DNA of 64,000 bases from CAZIUL01 sp964542475 (GTDB lineage: Bacteria; Planctomycetota; B15-G4; CAYZWU01). Position numbers and translations under genes: made by a program. The stretch covers positions 1 through 64,000 of the forward strand of contig CAZIUL010000006.1 in the NCBI GenBank assembly GCA_964542475.1, given 5' to 3'. Shown here piece after piece: positions 49,492 to 59,500 of this stretch (within the stretch, counting starts at the first letter, position 1; each line of letters opens with the position of its first letter). The notes below the pieces were generated by a model. It had not been told where the DNA came from. It searched no databases and was given only the letters and a program-made list of their open reading frames with translations.

Positions 49492-50859
49492 CTACGAGCC
49501 CGCTTCCTGCTTTTTCTGATAGGACTCCGGGTTTTCGTTCATCACTCTGGCAAGCTGCTTCTTCTTTTTTTCAATAAACTTCTCCCTGAACTCTTTGCTC
49601 TGTTTGCGGTCCCTGAATATGTGGATGATCAAAAAAAGTGAGGCAAGAGCCGTGCCCACGAGAACCGCGATGGAGATGTATTGAAACCTGTTGTCCTCCG
49701 GGAGAACGAATTTTTCGAAGCCGTGCACAAGCACCACGGGTGCGGGCTGGAGATGTTCTGTCCGTGTCCTGTAGGCATAGTTTCTGAAGAAAAAACCGTT
49801 GGCATATACAAGGTCCTTCGACTTGGCGGTTACCCAGTCAGGAATATCGAACGCCATGAAGTAACAGAAATAGCCCCTGTAGTTGCAGAGCACCCCGTGA
49901 TGGAGCATTTCAGGCCCAACCGGGTTCTCGCCCTGCGGGCCGAGCTGCCTTTTCTCGAGCCACACCACTTCGCCGAGCACCTTAACCGGCGCGCCCCTGT
50001 GCTTGCCGGGAGCCTTCAGGATTTCTATGGGAAGCAGCTCTTCGAACTCCATGGCTCCCGCCTTGTCCTCGTCCAGATTGTGTGTGTATGACAGAAGGTG
50101 GTAAAACGGTTTTTCTTCGAACGGTTTGCCCATGTCCTGGATGTCGTAGTCATACAGGGTTTCAAGAAGCTCCATGTCTATTTCATTGGCCTGCGGCATT
50201 TCGAAGAATGAGGGTATCAGCCTCTTGCCGATGAGAAAAACCGCGTCGTTGATCCGCCTGTCTTCTCCGGGCACGGTGAAGGAATAGATCTTGAAGAAGA
50301 ATCCCTGCAGCTTCACGATATCGCCGACACGTACATTGTTCGGGATGTCCATGAGAGTGAAATAAAAATGATCTCCTTCCTGTGACGTGAGATATCCCCT
50401 GTAGAGCGGAGACTCGAGTTCCGTGTACTTTTCGAACCACTGAAGAATGCCCTTGATCTCGAGCGGATCTCCTCTGAATGCGGAAGGATCGTTCAGAACC
50501 TCGTGGGCGTCGGCTGACGTCACGCCCAGAAGCTCCATGTCGCCGTACACGAGCCGCTGCGCCTGCTGTATCAGATGAAGGTACGCCTGCTTTTCCTTGA
50601 TGACCCTCTCAGAAACCTCGTCGTCCCTGACCTTCTCCAGAATTGTCTTGTCCACGTTGGCCCCGGGAATTCGGTTTACCTCCGGTGCCTCAACGTGTTC
50701 TTCCGGATCGATATGGATGTCGTCCTGTTTGTATGCCAGGTAGTTGAAGTAGAGGAACGCGCCGATAACGATCAGTGCCAGGACAGTTAGTATGATGAGC
50801 CGGTAAGACTCGGGCACGCCGGGAGTTGCGCGCGGGTTTCTTAATCTGGAAGGGTCCAA
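49492..50859 (-). CDS. Two-span membrane protein with duplicated unknown domain
   Basis: A 455-residue protein that I cannot assign. It has transmembrane helices at about 20-42 and 393-414, leaving a large extracytoplasmic part and a basic cytoplasmic tail (REKFIEKKKKQLARVM). The outer part contains two related domains, about 130-221 and 289-387: each has an I/V-x-G-x-x-x-W-x-E-K strand, a YF-x-x-x-DIP segment and a GFFFK/R-x-Y strand (IVKLQGFFFKIY and LVYANGFFFRNY), ending in P-F-F/L. They look like beta-barrel or OB-type units. The gene is alone; an inverted repeat AAGTAT-AACGTA-ATACTT lies upstream at 51010-51027. Confidence 0.6.
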   Translation of the reverse strand: MDPSRLRNPRATPGVPESYRLIILTVLALIVIGAFLYFNYLAYKQDDIHIDPEEHVEAPEVNRIPGANVDKTILEKVRDDEVSERVIKEKQAYLHLIQQAQRLVYGDMELLGVTSADAHEVLNDPSAFRGDPLEIKGILQWFEKYTELESPLYRGYLTSQEGDHFYFTLMDIPNNVRVGDIVKLQGFFFKIYSFTVPGEDRRINDAVFLIGKRLIPSFFEMPQANEIDMELLETLYDYDIQDMGKPFEEKPFYHLLSYTHNLDEDKAGAMEFEELLPIEILKAPGKHRGAPVKVLGEVVWLEKRQLGPQGENPVGPEMLHHGVLCNYRGYFCYFMAFDIPDWVTAKSKDLVYANGFFFRNYAYRTRTEHLQPAPVVLVHGFEKFVLPEDNRFQYISIAVLVGTALASLFLIIHIFRDRKQSKEFREKFIEKKKKQLARVMNENPESYQKKQEAGS

Positions 50860-51009
50860 TCTTTACCTCCGAATCTTGGCCGGTCAGGCCGGGTTTCCGC
50901 AGCTTATCCTCGAAGCGCGTGATCCCGCCGACAGGCCGGATTTCAAGATACCGGCAGGGAAGCACGTCCGTGTACAACATGGCTCCCGATCCGTTCCAAG
51001 CAGATAATG

Positions 51010-51027
51010 AAGTATAACGTAATACTT
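51010..51027. promoter_or_regulatory. Inverted repeat AAGTAT-AACGTA-ATACTT
   Basis: Six-base perfect arms with a six-base centre lie about 150 bases upstream of the membrane protein gene at 49492-50859 and downstream of the C26 hydrolase gene. It may be an operator in that promoter region. Confidence 0.3.
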
Positions 51028-51094
51028 TGCATATGGTTTATACAAAAATCGGTTCTCGGTTCGTGCGGCTCTGTCGGGTGGTGTACGCCTGCTC

Positions 51095-51817
51095 TCAGCT
51101 GCCCCGGGGGTCGGAACCGGATGCAGCCTCTACCAGGGCCTTGAAGAGACCCGATTGGGCACGGTCGCTGCACATGAGCTCCGGATGCCACTGGACGCCG
51201 ACAAGGAATGAGGGGCCTTTACCCTCAACCGCTTCGATCACCCCGTCCCCGGCCCTGGCCGTTACCCTGATGCCTTCTCCGGGGTCGCGCACCGCTTGTC
51301 TGTGCGAGCTGTTCACCAAGTGGCCTGAGGTAAGCAGCCTGTCGAGCAAAGAGCCGGATTCGATCCTGAGCGGGTGGCTCGTCTCTTTGCCGCCCGGCAA
51401 CACGTGTTCAATAGCCCCCGGCACATCGGATTGGATGAACTGGTGCAGGCTTCCTCCCATTGCTACGCAGATCTCCTGGAGCCCGAGACACACTCCCAAG
51501 GTCGGCACACCTTTGCTGATTGCAGCCTTGACCAGTTTCATGTCGAACGCTTCCCTGACCGGATCGAGCGCTACCTCTTCTTCGTGCCGTTTTTCACCGT
51601 AGAACAGGGCTGGATCCAGATCGTCTCCCCCGGTCATGAACAGGCCGTTCAGGCCTTGAAGACGGGCGGAGGCGCTCGTTCCGGCAATCGGCGGGATCAG
51701 CACCGGCATGCCCCCGGCCTCCCAGACAGCCATGGCGTAACGGGATCTCGAAAAAAACATTGCTCCTTTTCCGTCTTCCCGGATGTCGGTGGTCAGGCCT
51801 ATCAGCGGGCGGATCAT
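51095..51817 (-). CDS. Class I glutamine amidotransferase-like hydrolase (peptidase C26, PuuD-like)
   Basis: A 240-residue protein that starts at 51817 (MIRPLIGLTTDIRE); the longer upstream frame is not conserved. The family hydrolyses gamma-glutamyl bonds, for example gamma-glutamyl-GABA in putrescine breakdown. LNGLFMTGGDDLDPALFYGE is the usual GGxD segment, the nucleophile is in TLGVCLGLQ, and the His-Glu pair is in GVQWHPE. Substrate could also be folate polyglutamate: the divergent neighbour is folC, which makes the gamma-glutamyl chain. That link is inference from position. Confidence 0.85.
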   Translation of the reverse strand: MIRPLIGLTTDIREDGKGAMFFSRSRYAMAVWEAGGMPVLIPPIAGTSASARLQGLNGLFMTGGDDLDPALFYGEKRHEEEVALDPVREAFDMKLVKAAISKGVPTLGVCLGLQEICVAMGGSLHQFIQSDVPGAIEHVLPGGKETSHPLRIESGSLLDRLLTSGHLVNSSHRQAVRDPGEGIRVTARAGDGVIEAVEGKGPSFLVGVQWHPELMCSDRAQSGLFKALVEAASGSDPRGS

Positions 51818-51963
51818 CAGGTTTTGCTTTTTCCGTGCCAAATAGTATCCTTTCTGCTTCGCAGATGCGGTTCGACAGCAGCCTTTCAGGCGGAGGCTAT
51901 TCCGCGCCGGATGGTTTCGATGGGCTGCATGGTACAAGAAAAAAAAGAGTTCACGCTTCAAAA

Positions 51964-53283
51964 ATGGATGAAACCGGAAAATACCCCAGGCCCAGGGATA
52001 TGGATCACCTGATCCGCATCCTTTCTTCCTTCACGAACTATGAGAAAAACCGTGATTTCCACAAGGGCAAAGTCCGCTTCGATCTGGCGAACATGACACG
52101 TCTGTTGGGCGCCGCCGAAGATCCACACCTGAAGGTTCCCTGCATCCATATCGCCGGCAGCAAGGGAAAGGGATCAACCGCGATCATGACCTCGGCGATC
52201 TTGAGCTCGCTGGGTGTGAGCACCGGGCTGTTCACATCGCCGCACCTGGATCGCATCAATGAGAGGATCGCTGTGAACGGTGTTCCGCTGAAAGACGACA
52301 AGATGCTCGAAGCAGCGGATGCTGTTCTTTCTATATTGAGAAAAGACCGGGAACTCAAGCCCACCTTCTTCGAGTTCATCACAGCGTGCGCCATGATGGC
52401 TTTTCACGCCGCAGGCGTTGACGCGGCGGTGTACGAGGCGGGTCTTGGTGGGAGGCTGGACTGCACGAACGTCGTGCTCCCGGAGGTTTCGGTGATAACA
52501 ACCGTTGAAAAGGAGCACTGCGCCGTACTCGGCGAAAGCCTGGAGGAGATCGCCGGAGAGAAGGCAGGCATCATCAAGGAGCGTGTCCCCGTCATCACAG
52601 CGCTCGAAGAGGGGGGGGGCGCCCGGAAGGAGATCGAGATAAAGGCTGCGAAGCTTAACGCGTCTTTGCTGGCCCCGGGCTGCGGCCTGGAGACGACGGT
52701 TGAGAAGGGAGGTTTTTTCGTGACAGCAGGTTCGGTCCGCCACGGCCCGTTCCTCCCTCCTCCGCCCGCAACGCTGCAAGGCCCGAACCTGGCCTGCGCT
52801 GTCGCTGCTGCCGCGATCTTCGCAAAACGCCTGGGAAGGAAGTGGGATGAATGTGCTGTTTTGAACTCTGTGAACCGCCTGAAACTGCCGTGCCGTTTCG
52901 AGGTGTGCCGGAATGACCCGATGGTTATAGTGGACGGCGCTCACACGATGCGCTCCATCAGCGCGTCTCTTGACGAGGCAGGATCGTACGGCCTGGGCCG
53001 GCCGGTCCTTGTGCTGGGGCTGGCTGAAGACAAGGATGCAAGAGGAATACTCGATCGCGCGCTCGCGTCGAGCAGGGAGATGATATTCACATCGTACGAG
53101 GGTGGACGCGCATTGGATCCGGCACTCCTGAAAAGCATGGCGCAGGATCGCGGGATTGTTGCCCGGTCCCCATCAAAAGCGCTATCCCTGGCTGAAAAAA
53201 AGGCCGGCGCAGGGGGGGTGGTCCTCGTTGTCGGGTCGTTCTACCTTGCCGGTGAGGCGAGAAAGCTTTGCCTGAACGGCTGA
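51964..53283 (+). CDS. folC: Folylpolyglutamate synthase / dihydrofolate synthase
   Basis: A 439-residue Mur-ligase-fold enzyme that adds glutamate to folates. The P-loop region reads HIAGSKGKGSTAIM (about 60-73), then GLFTSPHLDRINERI, YEAGLGGRLDCTN and TTVEKEHCAVLGESLEEIA. DGAHTMRSI near residue 325 is the C-terminal domain signature. Start is uncertain: ATG 51964 has no Shine-Dalgarno sequence; ATG 52000 (MDHLIRILSSF) matches the family start and follows AGGG. The C-terminus is complete. Confidence 0.92.
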   Translation: MDETGKYPRPRDMDHLIRILSSFTNYEKNRDFHKGKVRFDLANMTRLLGAAEDPHLKVPCIHIAGSKGKGSTAIMTSAILSSLGVSTGLFTSPHLDRINERIAVNGVPLKDDKMLEAADAVLSILRKDRELKPTFFEFITACAMMAFHAAGVDAAVYEAGLGGRLDCTNVVLPEVSVITTVEKEHCAVLGESLEEIAGEKAGIIKERVPVITALEEGGGARKEIEIKAAKLNASLLAPGCGLETTVEKGGFFVTAGSVRHGPFLPPPPATLQGPNLACAVAAAAIFAKRLGRKWDECAVLNSVNRLKLPCRFEVCRNDPMVIVDGAHTMRSISASLDEAGSYGLGRPVLVLGLAEDKDARGILDRALASSREMIFTSYEGGRALDPALLKSMAQDRGIVARSPSKALSLAEKKAGAGGVVLVVGSFYLAGEARKLCLNG

Positions 53284-53308
53284 TGTTTCAGCGCCACTGA
53301 ATCGTTTA

Positions 53309-53342
53309 CGGTGCCGCAGCAGAAGAGGATGAAATATGCGGG
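53309..53342 (+). repeat. 34-bp dispersed element, copy 2
   Basis: It matches the reverse complement of 25908-25941 at 33 of 34 positions. It lies in the 139-base gap between folC and the first membrane/SpeE fusion gene. Confidence 0.7.
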
Positions 53343-53422
53343 TTAAACCCAACCGTCCCTTGCATCCGGTACATAATTATTCTTAAATCTCTTCTTTAAA
53401 AGGATCCGGTGATTTACAAAAA

Positions 53423-56400
53423 ATGATTAATCTACGTTCGATATCATTTCTGCTGTTTTTCTTTTCGGGATTTTCAGCGCTCGTTTACCAGGTGGTATGG
53501 GCCAGGCAGCTCTGCGCTATCTTTGGCAGCAGTGCCGAATCTTCCGCCGCGGTGTTGGCTGTTTTCATGGCAGGCATGGGGATTGGGGGGCCTGCGCTCG
53601 GCAGGGCCGCGGACAGGATAAAGAACCGTTTTCTGTGTTTCGCGGTGATCGAAGGTCTGATAGGGCTTTTCGGTCTGCTGGCATCATCCTGCTTCAGCGT
53701 TCTGGAATCGTTCTATTATTCAGGTGGGGGGGCTTCAGCGGGCAACAGGTACATGCTTGCCGCTGTATACATGTTCATTCCCTGCTTCCTGATCGGTGGA
53801 ACACTGCCCGTTTTGAGCCGGTTTTGCGCCAAAGAGGACAAGAACAGGTTCGGCCTGGCCGCAGGAGGGCTGTACGCCACGAACACCTTTGGCGCGGCAG
53901 CAGGCGCGTTGATGGCCGGTTTCGTTTTCCTGGAGAGCATGGGAGCATCCGGTTCGATCTTTCTTGCCGCCATAATCAATCTTGTGGTTGCAGCCGCGTG
54001 CGTCACGCTTTACACCGCATTCAAGAAGCAGGGCATGGAGCCTGGTCGCGATGAAGCCGCCCCCCCGAAAAACAGCGTCATCACAAACCATGCATCACTT
54101 GCGGGCAAGCCCGGCGAAGATGTGCATCCGCCGCATTATGTCGCCCGTGCGCTGATCTTTTCGGCCTTTTTCCTGGCAGGCACATCCACAATGGCGCACG
54201 AGGTGATCTGGACAAGGATCCTCAGCCAGTTCTTCAGGAACAGCGCCTACTCGTTCGCAGCCATGCTGTTTGCGGTTCTTGTCGGTCTGGCTGCAGGAAG
54301 CGGGGCCGGCTCTTTGCTTTCCCGCAGGCTGCGCTCAAACGGCTATGCCCTCGGCGTTGCACAAATGCTTGCCGGCCTGGTTTCCTTGAGCATGGTTTTT
54401 TTCGTTTCCCATTTCACGGAACTCAAGACATACGGAAGCTGGCTTCAGAGTTTCAAGGCGATGGAGTCGTTCGGCCGATTTGCAGCGTTCGAGTCGGCAT
54501 CAGCGCTTTGCCTGGTATTCCCGCCTTCGTTTTTCATGGGGCTTTCCTTTCCATTGATGGCTCGTATGGCCTGGCGGGGAAGCAGGAGGTTCGGCGGGTT
54601 TATGGGCGACCTGCAGTTTGTGCTCACCGCCGGATCCGTTGTCGGCGCGATCGGCACAGCGCTTTACCTGATCCCCGGCGATAACGGCAGGTTCGGCCTG
54701 CTCAACTGCATCAAGTGCGCAGCATGCGCCAACATCCTGGCTGCTGTCCTGCTCTGGGCAAGCTCTGTCAGGCATGCCGGCAAGGCGCGTCTTGCAGCGG
54801 CTCTTTCTCTTCTCGCGGCCGCGTCTCTTGTTTATTGCACACTTCCGCCCGACCTTCGTTTCTGGAGAGATGGGATCGAGAAGGAAAACCTCGTGTTCTA
54901 TACGAGCGACAAGATCGCTGAAGTCGCTGTTGTGGAGAGACCCGACGGCCTGGTGCTGAAGCTGAACAACACCAGCGGGCTGGGTGGAACAGCAGGCAGC
55001 TACCTTGAAACGCGGATCGGCATGCTTCCGCTTATCCTGAAGGGAGGCAGCGAGACCGCTCTGGTCATGGGGCTTGGAACAGGGAACACGCTGTACGGAC
55101 TTCTTGCATCAGGAGCAAAAGATGTGGACTGCGTGGAGCTCATTCCGGGCGTAGCCCGTGCGTCCGAGTGTTTTCATCCTTTCAGCAGGGATACACTTAC
55201 CGGCGGGAACCTCAGGATTTTTCTGGATGATGCCCGCGTTTTCCTTAGGTACATCGACCGCAAGTACGACCTGGTCATCGGCGACCTGTACTTCCCCTGG
55301 CAGGCCGAAACCGGGTTCATGTACACAAAAGAACACTTCGGGCGTGTCAAGGACAGGCTCACAGAAGACGGTGTCTTTTTCCAGTGGCTTCCGCTTCACC
55401 AGCTCCGCTGGGAGGATTTCGGCATCGTGGGCTACACCTTCAGCGAGGTGTTTGAACATGTGGCGGTTTTTCTGGCGGCGCCGGACGTTGGATTCCCGCT
55501 TGTGGCGCTGGCCGGATCGCGGAAAAGGTTGAGCTTCAATCCGGTCTCCTTGCAGGAGCAGCTCGACAAACACTTCCGGCAGGCCGAGCTCAAGAGCTTA
55601 GAGCTGGACAATGCAATGGCCATTCTGCCCCTCTATCTCGGAAACGAGTGGCGTTTCAGATCGAGCTGTTTCAGCGAAACCGTGGTCAACACCGAGAACA
55701 GGACATTGGTCGAGTACAGGACCGCACGGGCCATGGAAGACCCGGCGGTGCGCTCATTCAACAACTTTCGCAGGCTGGCCGATCCGGATTTCAAGGAGGA
55801 TGCGGTTCCGCTTCTGAGGTTTGGAGAGATCGATACGGAGAAAAAACTGAAGATCGAGGACGAGGTGAGAAGCCGCTCACGAAGCCTGACGCATTTTATG
55901 AACTGCCACATCCTTTTTTTGAGAGAGAGCTATTTCAAGCAGATGGGCTTCAAGGACGATCCTTCGGCGCGGAGAAAGGTGCTGGAAAGCATGGGCAGGG
56001 AAAGCGTTTCAGCCTTCAAGCTGGCACCGGACTACCCGATAGCAGAGGAGAACCTCAACCGCGTCTGGACGATGTACATCAACGATCACGATTATAACGC
56101 GGCCAACAACTTCGCGGCCTTGGTGATAGACGCGGATCCGGATAACGACGCCTTTTACAACAAGCTCGGACTGGGGCTGATCCTGGAGGAGAAGTACAAG
56201 GAGGCCGTGGTCTGCCTGACAGGAGCTATCTTTCACAACGACATGAACTTCAGTGCCAGGGCCAACCTGGCCATTGCCTGCTTTTTGAAGGGTGACCGTG
56301 TCCGTGCGAGAGAGGAGATGTCAAAGGTCGTGGACGAGTTCGGATACGGGCGGCTGTCCCAGCTGACAGCAGCGCTCGCGGTCCTGATCCTTGAAGGGCG

Positions 56401-56536
56401 GGACAGGGCTTCAGCCCTGCTCGCTCCATTCCTCGAGTCGCCCGTATGGAAGGAGCTGGCAGCTGCTGCGATCGAAAGCGCCAAAGAAAGCGCTGTCGAC
56501 GGCATACGAACGGGAACCAGGGACGAGGGGCCATGA
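53423..56536 (+). CDS. Fused multi-span membrane protein / spermidine synthase-like / TPR protein
   Basis: A 1037-residue fusion. Residues 1-475 contain about a dozen hydrophobic helices in two similar halves (LLFFFSGFSALVYQVVWARQ at 6 and AFFLAGTSTMAHEVIWTRIL near 250). Residues 490-770 are a spermidine-synthase-like methyltransferase fold with the SAM-type loop VMGLGTGNTLYGLLASG (about 545) and LVIGDLYFPW (about 615). The rest is TPR-like (NKLGLGLILEEKYKEAVVCL, SARANLAIACFLKGDRVRAR). Such membrane-SpeE fusions are widespread but uncharacterised; polyamine transfer at the membrane is one idea. It overlaps the next, related gene by ATGA. Confidence 0.8.
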   Translation: MINLRSISFLLFFFSGFSALVYQVVWARQLCAIFGSSAESSAAVLAVFMAGMGIGGPALGRAADRIKNRFLCFAVIEGLIGLFGLLASSCFSVLESFYYSGGGASAGNRYMLAAVYMFIPCFLIGGTLPVLSRFCAKEDKNRFGLAAGGLYATNTFGAAAGALMAGFVFLESMGASGSIFLAAIINLVVAAACVTLYTAFKKQGMEPGRDEAAPPKNSVITNHASLAGKPGEDVHPPHYVARALIFSAFFLAGTSTMAHEVIWTRILSQFFRNSAYSFAAMLFAVLVGLAAGSGAGSLLSRRLRSNGYALGVAQMLAGLVSLSMVFFVSHFTELKTYGSWLQSFKAMESFGRFAAFESASALCLVFPPSFFMGLSFPLMARMAWRGSRRFGGFMGDLQFVLTAGSVVGAIGTALYLIPGDNGRFGLLNCIKCAACANILAAVLLWASSVRHAGKARLAAALSLLAAASLVYCTLPPDLRFWRDGIEKENLVFYTSDKIAEVAVVERPDGLVLKLNNTSGLGGTAGSYLETRIGMLPLILKGGSETALVMGLGTGNTLYGLLASGAKDVDCVELIPGVARASECFHPFSRDTLTGGNLRIFLDDARVFLRYIDRKYDLVIGDLYFPWQAETGFMYTKEHFGRVKDRLTEDGVFFQWLPLHQLRWEDFGIVGYTFSEVFEHVAVFLAAPDVGFPLVALAGSRKRLSFNPVSLQEQLDKHFRQAELKSLELDNAMAILPLYLGNEWRFRSSCFSETVVNTENRTLVEYRTARAMEDPAVRSFNNFRRLADPDFKEDAVPLLRFGEIDTEKKLKIEDEVRSRSRSLTHFMNCHILFLRESYFKQMGFKDDPSARRKVLESMGRESVSAFKLAPDYPIAEENLNRVWTMYINDHDYNAANNFAALVIDADPDNDAFYNKLGLGLILEEKYKEAVVCLTGAIFHNDMNFSARANLAIACFLKGDRVRAREEMSKVVDEFGYGRLSQLTAALAVLILEGRDRASALLAPFLESPVWKELAAAAIESAKESAVDGIRTGTRDEGP

Positions 56537-59500
56537 GACCGCTTTTTCTATTCATCTTCTTTCTCTCCGGAGCGGCTGCTCTCATGTACGAGGTCGCGTG
56601 GACACGCTCCATGGTGCTGATCGTTGGCAACACGAACCTCGCAGTCGGCATGGTTCTCGCTGTTTTTCTTTTAAACTTTTCTCTCGGAAGCGCCGCGGCC
56701 TCGAAGTGGGGGAAACGTCCCGATCGTCTCCTTGCGCGGTACGCATGGATCGAGCTCTGTATCGGTGGCTGCGGGATAATCCTCCCGTTCCTGTTCAGCC
56801 TGTTGAAGCCTCTGTACCCGGGAATGGCCGGGCTCCTGGACCCGAAGGTCGTGCGGTTCGCGCTCTGCATGCTCGTGCTGTCCGTTCCCACGTTTCTGAT
56901 GGGCGCGACTCTGCCGCTGATGAACGGCATCTTCATCACGAAAAAACGCGGCCTTTCCGGGCAGGCCGGGCTCATTTACGCTGTCCAGACCGTGGGGGCG
57001 GCGCTTGGCGCTGCGCTGGCTGGTTTTGTCCTGCTCGAACAGATCGGGTTGAGGGGCACCGGGCTGGTTGCAGCCGCGATCAACGGCTTCATATTCCTGG
57101 TCATCGTGGTGATCGTTCGTGTGCGCGGACCCTGCCTGGAGGCGCCGAGCGGGGGAGATGAGCCTCTTTCAGCGCCTGGCGAGCCGGATACTCCCGGGCA
57201 GGCGGCCCTGTCCTACCTTGACGAGGTCAGGTCATCCGTTCTTTTAGCTGCTGTTTTCTGCAACGCTTTTGCAGCGCTTGCGCTCGAGGTGCTCTGGACC
57301 AGGATTCTTGTCTTTTTTCTCGGCAGCCTGGCATACTCGTTCACCGTCATGCTGGTCCTCTACCTTCTGGCGCTGGGTTTGGGCGGCTGTGCGCTTGCGT
57401 TGCTTGACCGCTTTTTCGAACCCCGCCGCATTTTCGGAAGCATCCTGCTCTTTACGGGCGGCGCATCGGTCTGTCTCTGCCTGCTGTCGATTCCTGTCAT
57501 GTACGAGGTGATCGAGGCGGTGAAAGGCGCTCCGGGATCATATGGATTCGGTCGTTTTCTGGCGAGTTCGTTTCTCGGGGGCTCGCTGCTCATGCTTCCG
57601 GGCGCTCTGCTAATTGGGATGTTCACTCCGCTGGCGGTGGGCATCCTGGTCCGCGACAGAGGAGGCGTTTGCAGGGGTGCGGGAACCGTGTATGCCGTGT
57701 CCAACCTGGGTGCGTGCCTCGGGGCAATGGCTGCGGCCTGGCTGTTGGTTCCCGCGTTCGGCCTGAAGATGGGCATAATGGTGGCCGGGTTCATGGTGAT
57801 GGTTTCAGCGCTCATGCTGTTCCTGTTCTCGCGGGCCTCGACCCTCCTGAAAGCCGGCGCGTTCGCGTTCCAGATCCTGGCCGTGATGTTGCTGGTGGAG
57901 TACATTCGAGGCGGATTCATCAGAAAAGATGACGCTTTTTTGACAAGATCGCTCGTGGTGGATTCCCATGTGTTCAAGCGGCCGGGCCGGGAGAGTTACC
58001 TTGAACTGAAAGGGTACAGCGAGGGCAGCGTGTGTACCGCGTCAGTGGTGCGGGATCTGGCAGCGGATGAGTACAGGCTGTATGTGGACGGCTTCAACGC
58101 GGCTGCTACCGGATCCGCTTACAACTACATGAGAATGATGGCGCACCTTCCGGTCATGGTTTGCAAGGAGCCCAGGCGTGCGCTGGTTATCGGGTACGGA
58201 ACAGGCACAACCGCCGGCTCGCTTTCCCTTCATGCCGGTATCGAGAAGCTGGTGATCGTCGAGCTGTCGCGGTCCGTGTGGGATATGGCGAACACGCACT
58301 TTTCACGCTGGAACAGGGATGTCGCCCAAAGCGATGCTGTTGAAGCAATGGTCGGGATGGATGGAAGGGATTACCTGAACCTGGCGGACGATGGGTTCGA
58401 CATCATCACGCTCGAACCGATGATGCCGTACACGCCGGGCGCGGTCCATTTCTACACATCCGAATTTTACGCGCTCTGCAGGAAGAAGCTGAACCCCGGT
58501 GGAGCGCTATGTCACTGGATCCCGTTGAACGCCCTGCCGGGGCCTGAGTTCAGGCTGCTCCTGAACACGTTCATGACGGAGCTGCCCGGGTCAGCTTTTT
58601 TCCTCTTCGAGGATGCTGTGCTGTTGCTCGGTTTCACCGAAAAGAACTGGTGCATGGAGCTGAACCGCATCGAGGCGCTGTTCGAAGACCCTGTGCTGAA
58701 GAGCGACCTTGAGCGGGCGGGTGTGTCAACACCGCTCATGATTGCGGGAGCTTTTGTGGGAGATGAGGAAGCCCTGAAGAAAACGATGGGAACGGAAGGC
58801 GTCATGAGCGACGACCGGACTGTGATCGAGTACGTTCCCATTGCTTCCAGCCGGAAAGCCTTCAAAAGAATGGCTGACAACCTGGCTTTCCTGGCCGGTT
58901 CATCGGTTTCCATGGCTTCCCGCCTGGATCTCACGGGTTTTGCCGGGGAGAAGAAAGAGGAGCTTCATCAGAGGATCAGGCGGTTCGAGCTCTCGTCCAG
59001 GCTGCTCATGAAAGGCAGGAAAGCGGAAACCGAGGCGCTATACGAGGCCTATGTCACCGGGAGCCTTGATTTCAGCGCGCCGTGGAAGGATCTGTACGAG
59101 AGAGCGTTTTACATGAACCAGGAGGACAGCCGTGCTGCGGAGCGGTACTCGCACGGCCTTGTCAGGGAGGCGCTGTCGTGCATGGCGCGCCGCAACTTTG
59201 CCGGAGCACGGGAGCTGACGAACAAGGCCGCTGCTGTCGCACCAATGCTCTGGGAGGTTTACATGGCCGAGTGTTATCTCAACCTGGCTGCCGGCAACGT
59301 CGAGGAGCTGCAGCAGGCGGTTGATGTCTTGAGACAGGTCAAGCCGCTGTCGAACCTTACCCTTGCGTTCCGTGCCGAGCTGGCCGCCTTGAAGGGGGAT
59401 GAAGACACAGCCGGGCACCTCAGCGGCATCCTCGAGGCCTCAGGAGGCCTGGTGGGCGAGATGGCGGAGCTTCTTGAGAGGGTGATCGAAGCGCGGAAGG

